NCBI GenBank assembly: GCA_040830725.1
Contig: JBFOMG010000036.1
Location: forward strand, 1 to 64,000
DNA length: 64,000 bases
Direction of reading: 5' to 3'
Source of the DNA: JAWKWH01 sp040830725
Lineage (GTDB): Bacteria; Pseudomonadota; Alphaproteobacteria; Rhizobiales; Rhizobiaceae
Shown here: piece by piece, positions 9,057 through 16,945 of the stretch
Layout of the letters: each line of letters opens with the position of its first letter
How positions within the stretch are numbered: the stretch's first letter is position 1
Position numbers and translations under genes: made by a program
The notes under the pieces: generated by a model
Told to the model about the DNA's origin: nothing
Database searches by the model: none
What the model saw: only the letters and a program-made list of their open reading frames with translations

Positions 9057-10214
9057 TCAACGCGCAGAAGGCGGCCTGGCATCCACCCACATGCCATCCT
9101 GCTTGGCAGAGGCCGCAGCCGCTTCAATCGCCGCCATCGAACGCAGCCCGTCTTCCGCCGTCGGGTAAGTGAGCGACTGAGCCAATGATCCGCCGCCTTC
9201 CTTGCGGGAACGGATGTCCTTGGCCAGATCCTGATAAATGTTGGAAAACGCCATCAGCGCGCCCTCTGCGTGCCCAATGGCCATCCACGACGCGCCCTGT
9301 GCCTCCGCTGCAAGCGCCGGCTCCCCGCGCTCGAGAACATGAACGGATTCGTTGATCGGATTCCAGTAGAGCTGGTTGGGGTGTTCCTGCGCCCAGCGCA
9401 ACCCGCCTTTCTCACCGAAGACCTGCAATGTCAGGCCGTGCATCCGCCCGACGGCGATTGAACTGGTCCACAAGCGTCCGACCGCTCCGCCATCCATCCG
9501 CATGGCGATCAGCGCGTCATCTTCAAGTTCCCGTTCCGGCAGGCACGAGGCAAAATCGGCCGACAGTTTCTCGACCTCCTGATCAAGAACAAAACTCGCC
9601 ATGTGCAGCGCGTGGATACCGCAGTCGGCGAACTGGGCCGACACTCCCGCCTGCGCCGGATCGTAGCGCCAGCGCACCCGCGGATTGTCCAGATCGGCGG
9701 CATCGGCGTGAAAGCCGTGGGAAAATTCGGCAACAAAAGCGCGAACTTTGCCCAAATCGCCCCGCGCCACCATGACCCGCATCTGCCTGACCATCGGAAA
9801 CCCGGAATAGCCATAATTGACCGCGCAGATTTGGCCGGTGCTTTTGGCCAGCGAGACGATTTCCTCCGCCTCATCGACCGTCATCGTCATCGGCTTTTCG
9901 CAAAGCACGTGAAAACCGGCTTGCAAAAACGCCTTGGTGATTTCGAAATGGGTGGAATTGGGCGTCGCAACCGTCACCAGGTCGATGCGGTCATCGCGGG
10001 ATTTCTCCCCTTCCAGCATTTCCTGCCAATTGCCATAGGCGCGGTCTTCATCCAGCCCCAGGCGGACACCGTAATCGCGCGCCCGGCCGGCATCGATGTC
10101 CATGGCGCCGGCCTTGAAATCAAATGCATTATCCATTCCTGCGCAAACGCGATGGGCCAATCCGATCTGACTGCCCTCGCCGCCTCCGACGATTCCCCAA
10201 TTGAGTCTACTCAT
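9057..10214 (-). CDS. Gfo/Idh/MocA oxidoreductase (inositol-dehydrogenase-like)
   Basis: 385-residue NAD(P)-dependent oxidoreductase. The N-terminal Rossmann motif is GIVGGGEGSQIG at about residues 6-17, followed by the family signature HVLCEKPMT. The Gfo/Idh/MocA family includes myo- and scyllo-inositol dehydrogenases. The start ATG at 10214 follows AAGG and lies 11 bases after the IolE-like gene stop, so it is the third gene of a three-gene operon read leftwards. The exact substrate cannot be read from the sequence; an inositol or inosose is likely from the operon. Confidence 0.8.
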   Translation of the reverse strand: MSRLNWGIVGGGEGSQIGLAHRVCAGMDNAFDFKAGAMDIDAGRARDYGVRLGLDEDRAYGNWQEMLEGEKSRDDRIDLVTVATPNSTHFEITKAFLQAGFHVLCEKPMTMTVDEAEEIVSLAKSTGQICAVNYGYSGFPMVRQMRVMVARGDLGKVRAFVAEFSHGFHADAADLDNPRVRWRYDPAQAGVSAQFADCGIHALHMASFVLDQEVEKLSADFASCLPERELEDDALIAMRMDGGAVGRLWTSSIAVGRMHGLTLQVFGEKGGLRWAQEHPNQLYWNPINESVHVLERGEPALAAEAQGASWMAIGHAEGALMAFSNIYQDLAKDIRSRKEGGGSLAQSLTYPTAEDGLRSMAAIEAAAASAKQDGMWVDARPPSAR

Positions 10215-10225
10215 TGCATGAAGCC

Positions 10226-11116
10226 TTAAAAACCGATTGATTCCAGATATTTGCGGTTGGCGATCGCATCGTCCATGGGAGAAGCCGCAGCCTCCGGATC
10301 GCAATCCTGTTCGACCGTGCACCAACCCTCAAAACCGTGATCGAGCAGCAATTGCCGTACCGCCGGAAAGTCGGTTTCGCCATCGCCGAGATTGCAGAAA
10401 ATGCCGTCTGCACAGGCCTTGTAAAAATCAGTGCGGTTTTCAATCGTCCGCGCTTTCACAGCCGGATCGATATCCTTGAAATGCATGTAGGAAATCCGGC
10501 CGATATAGCGCTTCATGAAATCGACGGGATCAAACCCTGCATAGTGGGCATGACCCGTGTCGAAGCAGATTTTCAAGATACTCTCGTCTATTTCATCCAG
10601 CAGTCGCACCGTCTCGGCCTCGAAATCGAGGAAACCGGCAGCGTGCGGATGCATGCCCACTGTCAGCCCGTATTCATGCGTGCCGATTTTCGCCGCCGTG
10701 CGGATGCGATCGGCGTAGGCTGTCCACTCGGCAGCGTCCATCTGTTCGGCTTCGTCCGGGCGGCCCGCCGTCGGAGCGCGGCGCGGTGAGATCGCATCGA
10801 TTAACACCAGGTGTTTCGCCCCGTGCGCGACAAGCGCCTTGCAGGTGCGATGGGTTCCGTCGAGAACATTGTCCCACATTTCAGGATCATGGAAGGCGCG
10901 GAACACGACGCCGCCGATCAGTTCAAGCCCGCGGCTCTCCAGTTCCGGGCCCAGCACTTCCGGATCTTCCGGCATGAAACCGACCGGGCCGAGTTCGATA
11001 CCGTGATACCCCGCCTGTTTGCACTCATCGAGCACCTTGGCCCATGGCGGATTACGCGGATCGTCGGGAAATTCCACACCCCAGGAACACGGGGCATTGC
11101 CAATTCTGATTGTCAT
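10226..11116 (-). CDS. iolE: IolE-like sugar isomerase/epimerase (probable myo-inosose-2 dehydratase type)
   Basis: 296-residue protein of the xylose-isomerase-like TIM-barrel family. The start IGNAPCSWGVEFPDDPRNP and the ending ANRKYLESIGF are characteristic of IolE, which dehydrates scyllo-inosose to the substrate of IolD. Metal-binding type stretches GMHPHAAGFLD and CFDTGHAHYAGFD are present. It is nine bases downstream of one Gfo/Idh/MocA gene and 11 bases upstream of another. IolE is otherwise missing from the divergent iolDCB operon, which supports this assignment, though related inosose isomerases (IolI/IolH) share the fold. Confidence 0.75.
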   Translation of the reverse strand: MTIRIGNAPCSWGVEFPDDPRNPPWAKVLDECKQAGYHGIELGPVGFMPEDPEVLGPELESRGLELIGGVVFRAFHDPEMWDNVLDGTHRTCKALVAHGAKHLVLIDAISPRRAPTAGRPDEAEQMDAAEWTAYADRIRTAAKIGTHEYGLTVGMHPHAAGFLDFEAETVRLLDEIDESILKICFDTGHAHYAGFDPVDFMKRYIGRISYMHFKDIDPAVKARTIENRTDFYKACADGIFCNLGDGETDFPAVRQLLLDHGFEGWCTVEQDCDPEAAASPMDDAIANRKYLESIGF

Positions 11117-11125
11117 TTCTGCACT

Positions 11126-12241
11126 CTAAATCTCACTGACTTCGATCCAGCGTGACTGCTCGCTGGAATGCCACGCCGCTTCTACAATCTGATTGACTTC
11201 CATGCCATCCCGGAAAGTCGGCCAAACAGTCTCACCGGTCTCAATGGCGGTCAGAAAGTCTTTCGCCTCGATGATTATCTGATCCTGATAGCCCGTACCA
11301 TGGCCCGGCCCCTGACAAAACGCCAGATAGTCTGGATGCTGGGGGCCGGTCAAAATCTTTTTGAAGCCGCGAACTTCCGGTGCTGCATCGGCTTCATAGA
11401 GCCAGAGCGCGTTCTGGTCTTCCTGATTGAACCTGATCGCACCTTTCGTACCGCTGATTTCGTAGATGTAGCCCATCTTTCGGCCGGTGGCGACGCGGCT
11501 GAAAAACAACTGCCCCATTGCACCGTTTGCAAACCGGCACATGAAATGGGCCTGATCGTCATTGGTTACCGTCACCGGCCCGTCATCGGAAGGGCGCTGC
11601 TCGTGCACGGTCTGGATGTCAGCGCAAAGGGTGTCGATTGGCCCTGCAAGACGCAGCGCCGCGTTGATCATGTGGGGCGCCAGATCACCCATGGTGCCAT
11701 TTGCCCGGCCCTGGTTTCGCCAGGTGGCAGGTTGGTCAGGGTCCGAAAAGAAGTCTTCCGTGTGCTCACCGCGAAAATAGGTGATATCGCCGATTGCGCC
11801 GTCGCCGATCAGTTTGTGCGCCAGTTGCGAAGCCGGCGTGCGGATATAGTTGAACCCGGTCATGTTTGTGACGCCGGATTTTTCGGCCGCCGCAACCATC
11901 TCGCGGCTATCATCGATGTTGCGGCCAAGCGGCTTTTCGCAAAAAACCGGTTTTCCCAGGTCAAAAGCAGCAAGCGCAATGTCGCGATGCAATTTCTGCG
12001 GCGTGGCAATCACGATGGCCTCGACGCGCTCGTCTTCGACCAGCACGCGCCAATCGTGGGTATGACGGGAAAACCCGAACTCCGCCGCCTTTGCTGCAGC
12101 AGATTCGGGGCTTGACGTGCAGATCATCTCCAAGCGCGGCCTGAGCGCCGTATTAAAAACAGCGCCAACGGCCTGCATGGCGACGCTGTGCGCCTTGCCC
12201 ATGTAGCCGCCACCAACAATTCCAACACCGATTTCCCGCAT
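11126..12241 (-). CDS. Gfo/Idh/MocA oxidoreductase (inositol-dehydrogenase-like), first gene of operon
   Basis: 371-residue NAD(P)-dependent oxidoreductase with Rossmann motif GIVGGGYMGKAHS near the N-terminus and the FCEKPLGRN signature, followed by a substrate domain containing GTMGDLAPHMINAALRLAG. The ATG at 12241 is preferred: the frame extends to 12298, but that would put the palindromic operator inside the coding sequence, and GGAG lies just before the chosen start. It leads the leftward operon with the IolE-like gene and a second dehydrogenase. Oxidation of an inositol isomer or of a derived keto-cyclitol is the likely role. Confidence 0.8.
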   Translation of the reverse strand: MREIGVGIVGGGYMGKAHSVAMQAVGAVFNTALRPRLEMICTSSPESAAAKAAEFGFSRHTHDWRVLVEDERVEAIVIATPQKLHRDIALAAFDLGKPVFCEKPLGRNIDDSREMVAAAEKSGVTNMTGFNYIRTPASQLAHKLIGDGAIGDITYFRGEHTEDFFSDPDQPATWRNQGRANGTMGDLAPHMINAALRLAGPIDTLCADIQTVHEQRPSDDGPVTVTNDDQAHFMCRFANGAMGQLFFSRVATGRKMGYIYEISGTKGAIRFNQEDQNALWLYEADAAPEVRGFKKILTGPQHPDYLAFCQGPGHGTGYQDQIIIEAKDFLTAIETGETVWPTFRDGMEVNQIVEAAWHSSEQSRWIEVSEI

Positions 12242-12264
12242 GCTCTCCGCCCGTTCAAAAATTG

Positions 12265-12284
12265 TTTTGCAACCGGTTGCAAAA
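12265..12284. promoter_or_regulatory. Probable LacI-family operator between divergent inositol operons
   Basis: Perfect 20-bp palindrome TTTTGCAACCGGTTGCAAAA. It lies 23 bases before the leftward dehydrogenase start and 85 bases before iolD, so one bound repressor dimer could control both operons. The inner 18 bases are identical to those of the palindrome upstream of the LacI gene. Confidence 0.8.
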
Positions 12285-12369
12285 TAGCTAAACGCCAATT
12301 ACGCTTGGGCGTCAAGAAGCGGTTTTCGCTTATTGCATTTTTTTCGACACAACATTCTGTGGAGGCATC

Positions 12370-14256
12370 ATGTCGGCAGGCGGCAAGACGGTTCGGTTGA
12401 CAATGGCCCAGGCGCTTGTGCGCCATCTTGTCAACCAGTTCATCGAGATCGACGGCAAGGAAGTTCGTCTCTGTGCAGGCGGATTCGGTATTTTCGGCCA
12501 CGGCAATGTCACCTGTCTCGGCGAGGCGCTCTATGAGAACCGCGAAGCGCTGCCGTTGTGGCGTGGCCAGAACGAGCAATCGATGGCCATGGCCGCAATT
12601 GGCTATGCCAAGCAGAAACTGCGCCAGCGTTTCATGTTTGCGACATCATCCGCCGGGCCTGGTACTACCAACCTACTGACAGCAGCCGCGACAGCACATG
12701 CCAACCGGCTGCCCCTGCTGATGCTGAGTGGCGACACCTTTGTCACCCGCCTCCCGGACCCGGTGCTGCAGCAGCTTGAACACTTCAACAATCCGTCGCT
12801 GTCGGTCAATGATGCCTTCAAGGCCGTCACGCGCTACTGGGATCGCATCACCCATCCGGCACAAATCGTCCAGTCGCTGCCGCAGGCAATCGCTACCATG
12901 CTCGACCCGGCTGATTGCGGCCCGGCCTTTCTCGGCCTGCCCCAGGACGTTCAGGGCTGGGCCTGGGATTTCCCGGAGGAGTTTTTCGAGCGCAAGGTTC
13001 ACCGTATCCGCCGCCAGGCGCCGGACGAACGCGAGATTGCCGACGCCGCGGAACTGCTGAAGAACGCCAAGCGCCCGACGATCATCGCCGGTGGCGGCGT
13101 GCAGTATTCCCGGGCAGTCACAGAGGTGACCGCCTTTGCGGAAAAACACTCCATTCCCGTGGTCGAGACCATTGCCGGCAGGGCCAACATGGTTCATGCC
13201 CACACGCTCAATTGCGGCCCGATCGGCGTTACCGGCTCCAACTCGGCCAACAACATCGCCGACCGCACCGACGTGATTGTCGCCATTGGAACGAGACTGC
13301 AGGATTTCACCACCGGTTCGTGGACCGCGTTTTCCGCCGACGCAAAAATCATCGCGCTGAACGCGGCGCGGCATGATGCGGGCAAGCATTTGTCGACGCC
13401 GGTCGTCGGCGACGCCAAGCTTTCCATCAAAGCGCTTAGCTCGGCGCTGGCGGGCTATGAAGCTCCCGCAGAGTGGACATCTTTCGCACGTGAAGAGCGC
13501 GCCGCATGGGACGCTTACGTCGATGACAATGTCAGCCCGGCAGATGCTTCGGGCTCAAATCGCCCGACATCCTATGCACAAGCCGTCGGCGCGGTGAACG
13601 AGCTTTGCGCCGACAATGACCGAATTGTCGCTGCCGCTGGCGGTCTTCCGGCAGAAGTCACCGCCAACTGGCGTACCAGGCAGACCGGAACGGTCGATGT
13701 CGAGTTCGGATACTCCTGCATGGGCTATGAAATTGCCGGCGGTTGGGGTGCGCGCATGGCGCAGGCCGAGGAAGATCCCGATGCCGACACCATCGTCTTC
13801 ACCGGCGACGGCTCCTACCTGATCATGAACTCAGACATCTATTCATCGGTGCTGACGGGGATGAAGATGATTGTCGTCGTGCTCGACAATGGCGGTTTTG
13901 CTGTCATCAACAAGCTGCAAAACAACACCGGCAACACTTCGTACAACAATCTGATCGAGCATTGTAACATCGCTGTCGAACCCTTTGCGGTCGATTTCGA
14001 GGCTCACGCCCGGTCCATGGGCGCGGAGGCTGAGACGGTTCACTCAATTGCCGAATTCAGGGAGGCGTTCGGCCGCGCCAAAGCGGCGAAACGCACCTAC
14101 ATCATCACCATGAAAGTCGATGCCTTCGAGGGCTGGACCGGCGAAGGCCATGCCTGGTGGGAAGTCGGCACACCGGAAGTTTCCAACGATGCCAATGTCC
14201 GCAAGGCCCATGACGAACAGGAAGCCGGTCGCGCGCGCCAGCGCCGCGGTGTGTAG
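12370..14256 (+). CDS. iolD: 3D-(3,5/4)-trihydroxycyclohexane-1,2-dione acylhydrolase
   Basis: 628-residue thiamine-diphosphate enzyme that opens the cyclohexane-dione ring in myo-inositol catabolism, giving 5-deoxy-glucuronate. The conserved ThDP-activating glutamate is Glu69 in GQNEQSMAM, and the diphosphate-binding motif begins GDGS at 479-482 and runs to about residue 510. Length fits IolD. GGAGG lies four bases before the ATG. It is the first gene of the operon iolD-iolC-iolB-iolJ, nine bases before iolC. The LacI-type operator upstream suggests induction by cyclitols. Confidence 0.93.
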   Translation: MSAGGKTVRLTMAQALVRHLVNQFIEIDGKEVRLCAGGFGIFGHGNVTCLGEALYENREALPLWRGQNEQSMAMAAIGYAKQKLRQRFMFATSSAGPGTTNLLTAAATAHANRLPLLMLSGDTFVTRLPDPVLQQLEHFNNPSLSVNDAFKAVTRYWDRITHPAQIVQSLPQAIATMLDPADCGPAFLGLPQDVQGWAWDFPEEFFERKVHRIRRQAPDEREIADAAELLKNAKRPTIIAGGGVQYSRAVTEVTAFAEKHSIPVVETIAGRANMVHAHTLNCGPIGVTGSNSANNIADRTDVIVAIGTRLQDFTTGSWTAFSADAKIIALNAARHDAGKHLSTPVVGDAKLSIKALSSALAGYEAPAEWTSFAREERAAWDAYVDDNVSPADASGSNRPTSYAQAVGAVNELCADNDRIVAAAGGLPAEVTANWRTRQTGTVDVEFGYSCMGYEIAGGWGARMAQAEEDPDADTIVFTGDGSYLIMNSDIYSSVLTGMKMIVVVLDNGGFAVINKLQNNTGNTSYNNLIEHCNIAVEPFAVDFEAHARSMGAEAETVHSIAEFREAFGRAKAAKRTYIITMKVDAFEGWTGEGHAWWEVGTPEVSNDANVRKAHDEQEAGRARQRRGV

Positions 14257-14265
14257 GAATTTACA

Positions 14266-15249
14266 ATGACGGCAGACCTGTCCAAAATCAGCCAGAACAA
14301 TTTCGTCATTATCGGCCGCGCCGGCATGGATTTTTATGCCGACCCACCCGGTACCAAGACGGAAAACGCGGAACGGTTTGTCGCCTGTCTGGGCGGATCG
14401 TCAGCCAATATCGGTGTGGCAATTGTCAAGCTTGGTGGCCGGGCATCGCTGGTCACCCGCGTTTCCGATGATGCGGTCGGGCGCGCGGCGGTCAACCAGC
14501 TTCGCCACTATGGTGTCAATCCGGATCACGTGCATCCGGTGGCGGGCGAATACCGCAATTCGCTGGCGGTGATCGAGACAACACTGGTTGACCATCAGTC
14601 GGTGATTTACCGCAACGGCGCGGCCGACTTTCAGATGAACGAGGATGATGTCCGCGCCGTCGATTACGGTCAGTATGGCGCATTGATAACAACCGGCACG
14701 GTATTGGCGATGGAGCCTTCGCGCTCGGCAACGTTCACTGCCTTTGATCTCGCCAAACAGGCCGGCCTGCCGGTCATTTTCGACATCGACTTCCGTCCCT
14801 ATTCCTGGGCTTCGGCTGAGGAAGCCGCCGATATCTATTCGCGCGCAGCCGCCTATTGCGACATTGTCATCGGCAATGATGATGAGTTCGGCGTCATGGC
14901 CGGGGCTAAGGAAAAGGGTCTGGCATTCGCCGAAAACCTGGCCAAAACCACCGCCCAGATCGTTGTCTACAAACTGGGCCCGGAAGGCTCGATCACGTTC
15001 ACCCCCGAAGGTTCTTTCCGGACGGGAATTTTCAAGGTGGACGCGCTGAAGCCGACCGGAGCGGGCGATTCCTTCATGGGCGCCTTCATCGCTTCATTCG
15101 CGGCCGGATTGCCGCTTGAGCAGTGTGTCGAACGCGGTTCGGCGGCAGCGGCCATCGTTGTTACCCGCGTTGGCTGCGCACCCGCCATGCCGTTTCCCGC
15201 CGAAATCGATGCGTTCGTTGCAAACCATCCGGGCATTTCAGAAGGATAG
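14266..15249 (+). CDS. iolC: 5-dehydro-2-deoxygluconokinase
   Basis: 327-residue PfkB-family sugar kinase that phosphorylates 2-deoxy-5-keto-gluconate in the inositol pathway. Early substrate-binding glycine motif LGGSSANIGVAIVKLGG; the C-terminal PfkB signature includes GAGD with catalytic Asp268. Many alphaproteobacterial IolC proteins carry a fused aldolase-like C-terminal domain (DUF2090); this one is a kinase alone, and a separate class II aldolase closes the operon. Start is ten bases after the iolD stop. Confidence 0.92.
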   Translation: MTADLSKISQNNFVIIGRAGMDFYADPPGTKTENAERFVACLGGSSANIGVAIVKLGGRASLVTRVSDDAVGRAAVNQLRHYGVNPDHVHPVAGEYRNSLAVIETTLVDHQSVIYRNGAADFQMNEDDVRAVDYGQYGALITTGTVLAMEPSRSATFTAFDLAKQAGLPVIFDIDFRPYSWASAEEAADIYSRAAAYCDIVIGNDDEFGVMAGAKEKGLAFAENLAKTTAQIVVYKLGPEGSITFTPEGSFRTGIFKVDALKPTGAGDSFMGAFIASFAAGLPLEQCVERGSAAAAIVVTRVGCAPAMPFPAEIDAFVANHPGISEG

Positions 15250-15256
15250 AAACCCG

Positions 15257-16099
15257 ATGCATTTTCCACCATTCGACAACGCCAACAAGGCGATCATTGA
15301 TACAGGCGACAGCCGCGTACCGCTGAACTATTTCAACATCGTCAAGCTGAAGCGCGATCAGGCGTTTGAATATATCGTGCCGGGATATGAGACCTGCATC
15401 GTGCCGGCCACGGGCACTGTCGATGTCGATGTGGAAGGCGTCCCTTTTGCAGCACTTGGCAACCGAGGCGTGGATGTGTGGGACGGCGAACCGGAAGGGG
15501 TCTACGTACCGACCGGCGCCCGGGCAACCATGGTGTGCAAGAGCGATGATGCGGAGGTTTTTGTTGCGGGCGCCAAGTACGATCAGATGCGCGAGCCATT
15601 CGACGTGCGGGCCGACGATCTGGATCTGGTGCAATATGGCTCCGACGACACCAAAACCCACCGCAAGATCAAGCACATCCTCGGCACGAAATATCACGAC
15701 AAGGTTGGCCGTCTTCTGGTCTCCGAACTGTTCACCGTCGGCCAGGGCGGCTGGTCCGGCTTCCCGCCGCACAAGCATGATACCGACCGGCTGCCGGATG
15801 AAAGCCGTCATGATGAAACCTACAATTTCCGCTTCAAGCCGGACCATGGATTCGGCATGCAGCTGGTACAGCGCGAGGACGGCAAGGTCGGCGACGCCTA
15901 CCACATCGTCGATGGTTCGACGATCGTCCTCGACAAGGGCTATCACCCTTGCGTCGTCGCCCCGGGATACGAGATGTACTACTTCACCATTCTCGGCGGA
16001 TTGAGCCAACGCTCGCTGGTGCAGTTCTTCCAGCCGGCACATGCCTGGCAAATCGAGACCATCCCCGGCATCAAGGACATGATCGCGAAGTTCAAATGA
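15257..16099 (+). CDS. iolB: 5-deoxy-glucuronate isomerase
   Basis: 280-residue cupin-type isomerase converting 5-deoxy-glucuronate to 2-deoxy-5-keto-gluconate. The metal-site region SGFPPHKHDTDRLPDES and the downstream HPCVVAPGYEMYYF are typical of IolB. The frame is open further upstream inside iolC, but the ATG at 15257 gives the usual length, with AAGGA overlapping the end of iolC. Its stop overlaps the next start by four bases (ATGA), indicating translational coupling. Confidence 0.92.
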   Translation: MHFPPFDNANKAIIDTGDSRVPLNYFNIVKLKRDQAFEYIVPGYETCIVPATGTVDVDVEGVPFAALGNRGVDVWDGEPEGVYVPTGARATMVCKSDDAEVFVAGAKYDQMREPFDVRADDLDLVQYGSDDTKTHRKIKHILGTKYHDKVGRLLVSELFTVGQGGWSGFPPHKHDTDRLPDESRHDETYNFRFKPDHGFGMQLVQREDGKVGDAYHIVDGSTIVLDKGYHPCVVAPGYEMYYFTILGGLSQRSLVQFFQPAHAWQIETIPGIKDMIAKFK

Positions 16100-16926
16100 C
16101 CGCGGCAACACTGTCAGAAGTGCTGCAGCCGGCCATTGTCGGCGGCAAGGCGATTGCCGGGCTTGTGGTGCTCGGCTGGGAAGATGCGTGCGCCTATGTC
16201 GAGGCGGCGGAGGAGACCGGCATCCCGATCATCCTGCAGGCGGGTCCCGGCTGCCGCAAGCACACTCCGGTGCCGGTCCTCGGCAAGATGTTCCGCACGC
16301 TGGCCGATCAGGCCTCCGTTCCGGTCGTTTGTCATATCGATCATGGCTATTCGGAAGAGGAATGTTTCGAGGGCATCGACAATGGTTTCACATCGGTGAT
16401 GTTCGACGGTTCGAAACTGCCGATTTCTGAGAACATCGACCGGACAGCTGCGATTGCCGAACACGCCCATGCTGCCAACGTCTCCGTTGAGGGCGAGGTC
16501 GGTTTTGTCGGCTACGCGCAAGGGGCGGCGTCAGCAGGCACCTCACCGGACGAAGCCGCCCGTTTCGACCGGGAGGCAAATGCGGACGCGCTGGCAATCT
16601 CGGTCGGCAATGTGCACCTGAAGACAGAAAAGACAGCCGGAATCGATTTCGACGCAGTGCGTTTGATCGAAGCGGTCACGGCCCTGCCGCTGGTGCTGCA
16701 CGGGGGCAGCGGTATTCCGGTTGAGACACGGCAAAGGCTGGCGCGCGAAACCCGCGTGGCGAAATTCAACATCGGCACCGAACTGCGCATGGCATTTGGC
16801 AACGCGCTTCGCAAATCGCTCGCCGACCAACCAGACGTGTTCGACCGCAACGCGCTGTTGTCACCGGTGATCGCACCGGTCAGACAGGCGACTGCTGAGG
16901 TCATAAGCGCGCTGTGGCGTCCCTGA
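16096..16926 (+). CDS. iolJ: Class II aldolase, IolJ-like (2-deoxy-5-keto-gluconate-6-phosphate aldolase)
   Basis: 276-residue zinc-dependent class II aldolase of the fructose-bisphosphate/tagatose aldolase family. Visible active-site elements are H80-x-D82-H83, the GEVGFVG strand at about 133-139, His174 in GNVH and His202 in LHGGSG. Coupled to iolB through an ATGA overlap and last in the iolDCBJ operon, it most likely splits the phosphorylated keto-acid into malonate semialdehyde and dihydroxyacetone phosphate. Fructose-bisphosphate aldolase activity is the alternative, less likely here. The methylmalonate/malonate-semialdehyde dehydrogenase (iolA) is not in the window. Confidence 0.85.
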   Translation: MTAATLSEVLQPAIVGGKAIAGLVVLGWEDACAYVEAAEETGIPIILQAGPGCRKHTPVPVLGKMFRTLADQASVPVVCHIDHGYSEEECFEGIDNGFTSVMFDGSKLPISENIDRTAAIAEHAHAANVSVEGEVGFVGYAQGAASAGTSPDEAARFDREANADALAISVGNVHLKTEKTAGIDFDAVRLIEAVTALPLVLHGGSGIPVETRQRLARETRVAKFNIGTELRMAFGNALRKSLADQPDVFDRNALLSPVIAPVRQATAEVISALWRP

Positions 16927-16945
16927 CTTTTCTGGCAACCTGATC

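Noticed and set aside
12673..13389. 238-codon frame antisense to iolD
   Set aside because: High-GC shadow of a strongly supported ThDP enzyme gene; no ribosome-binding site or recognisable domain.
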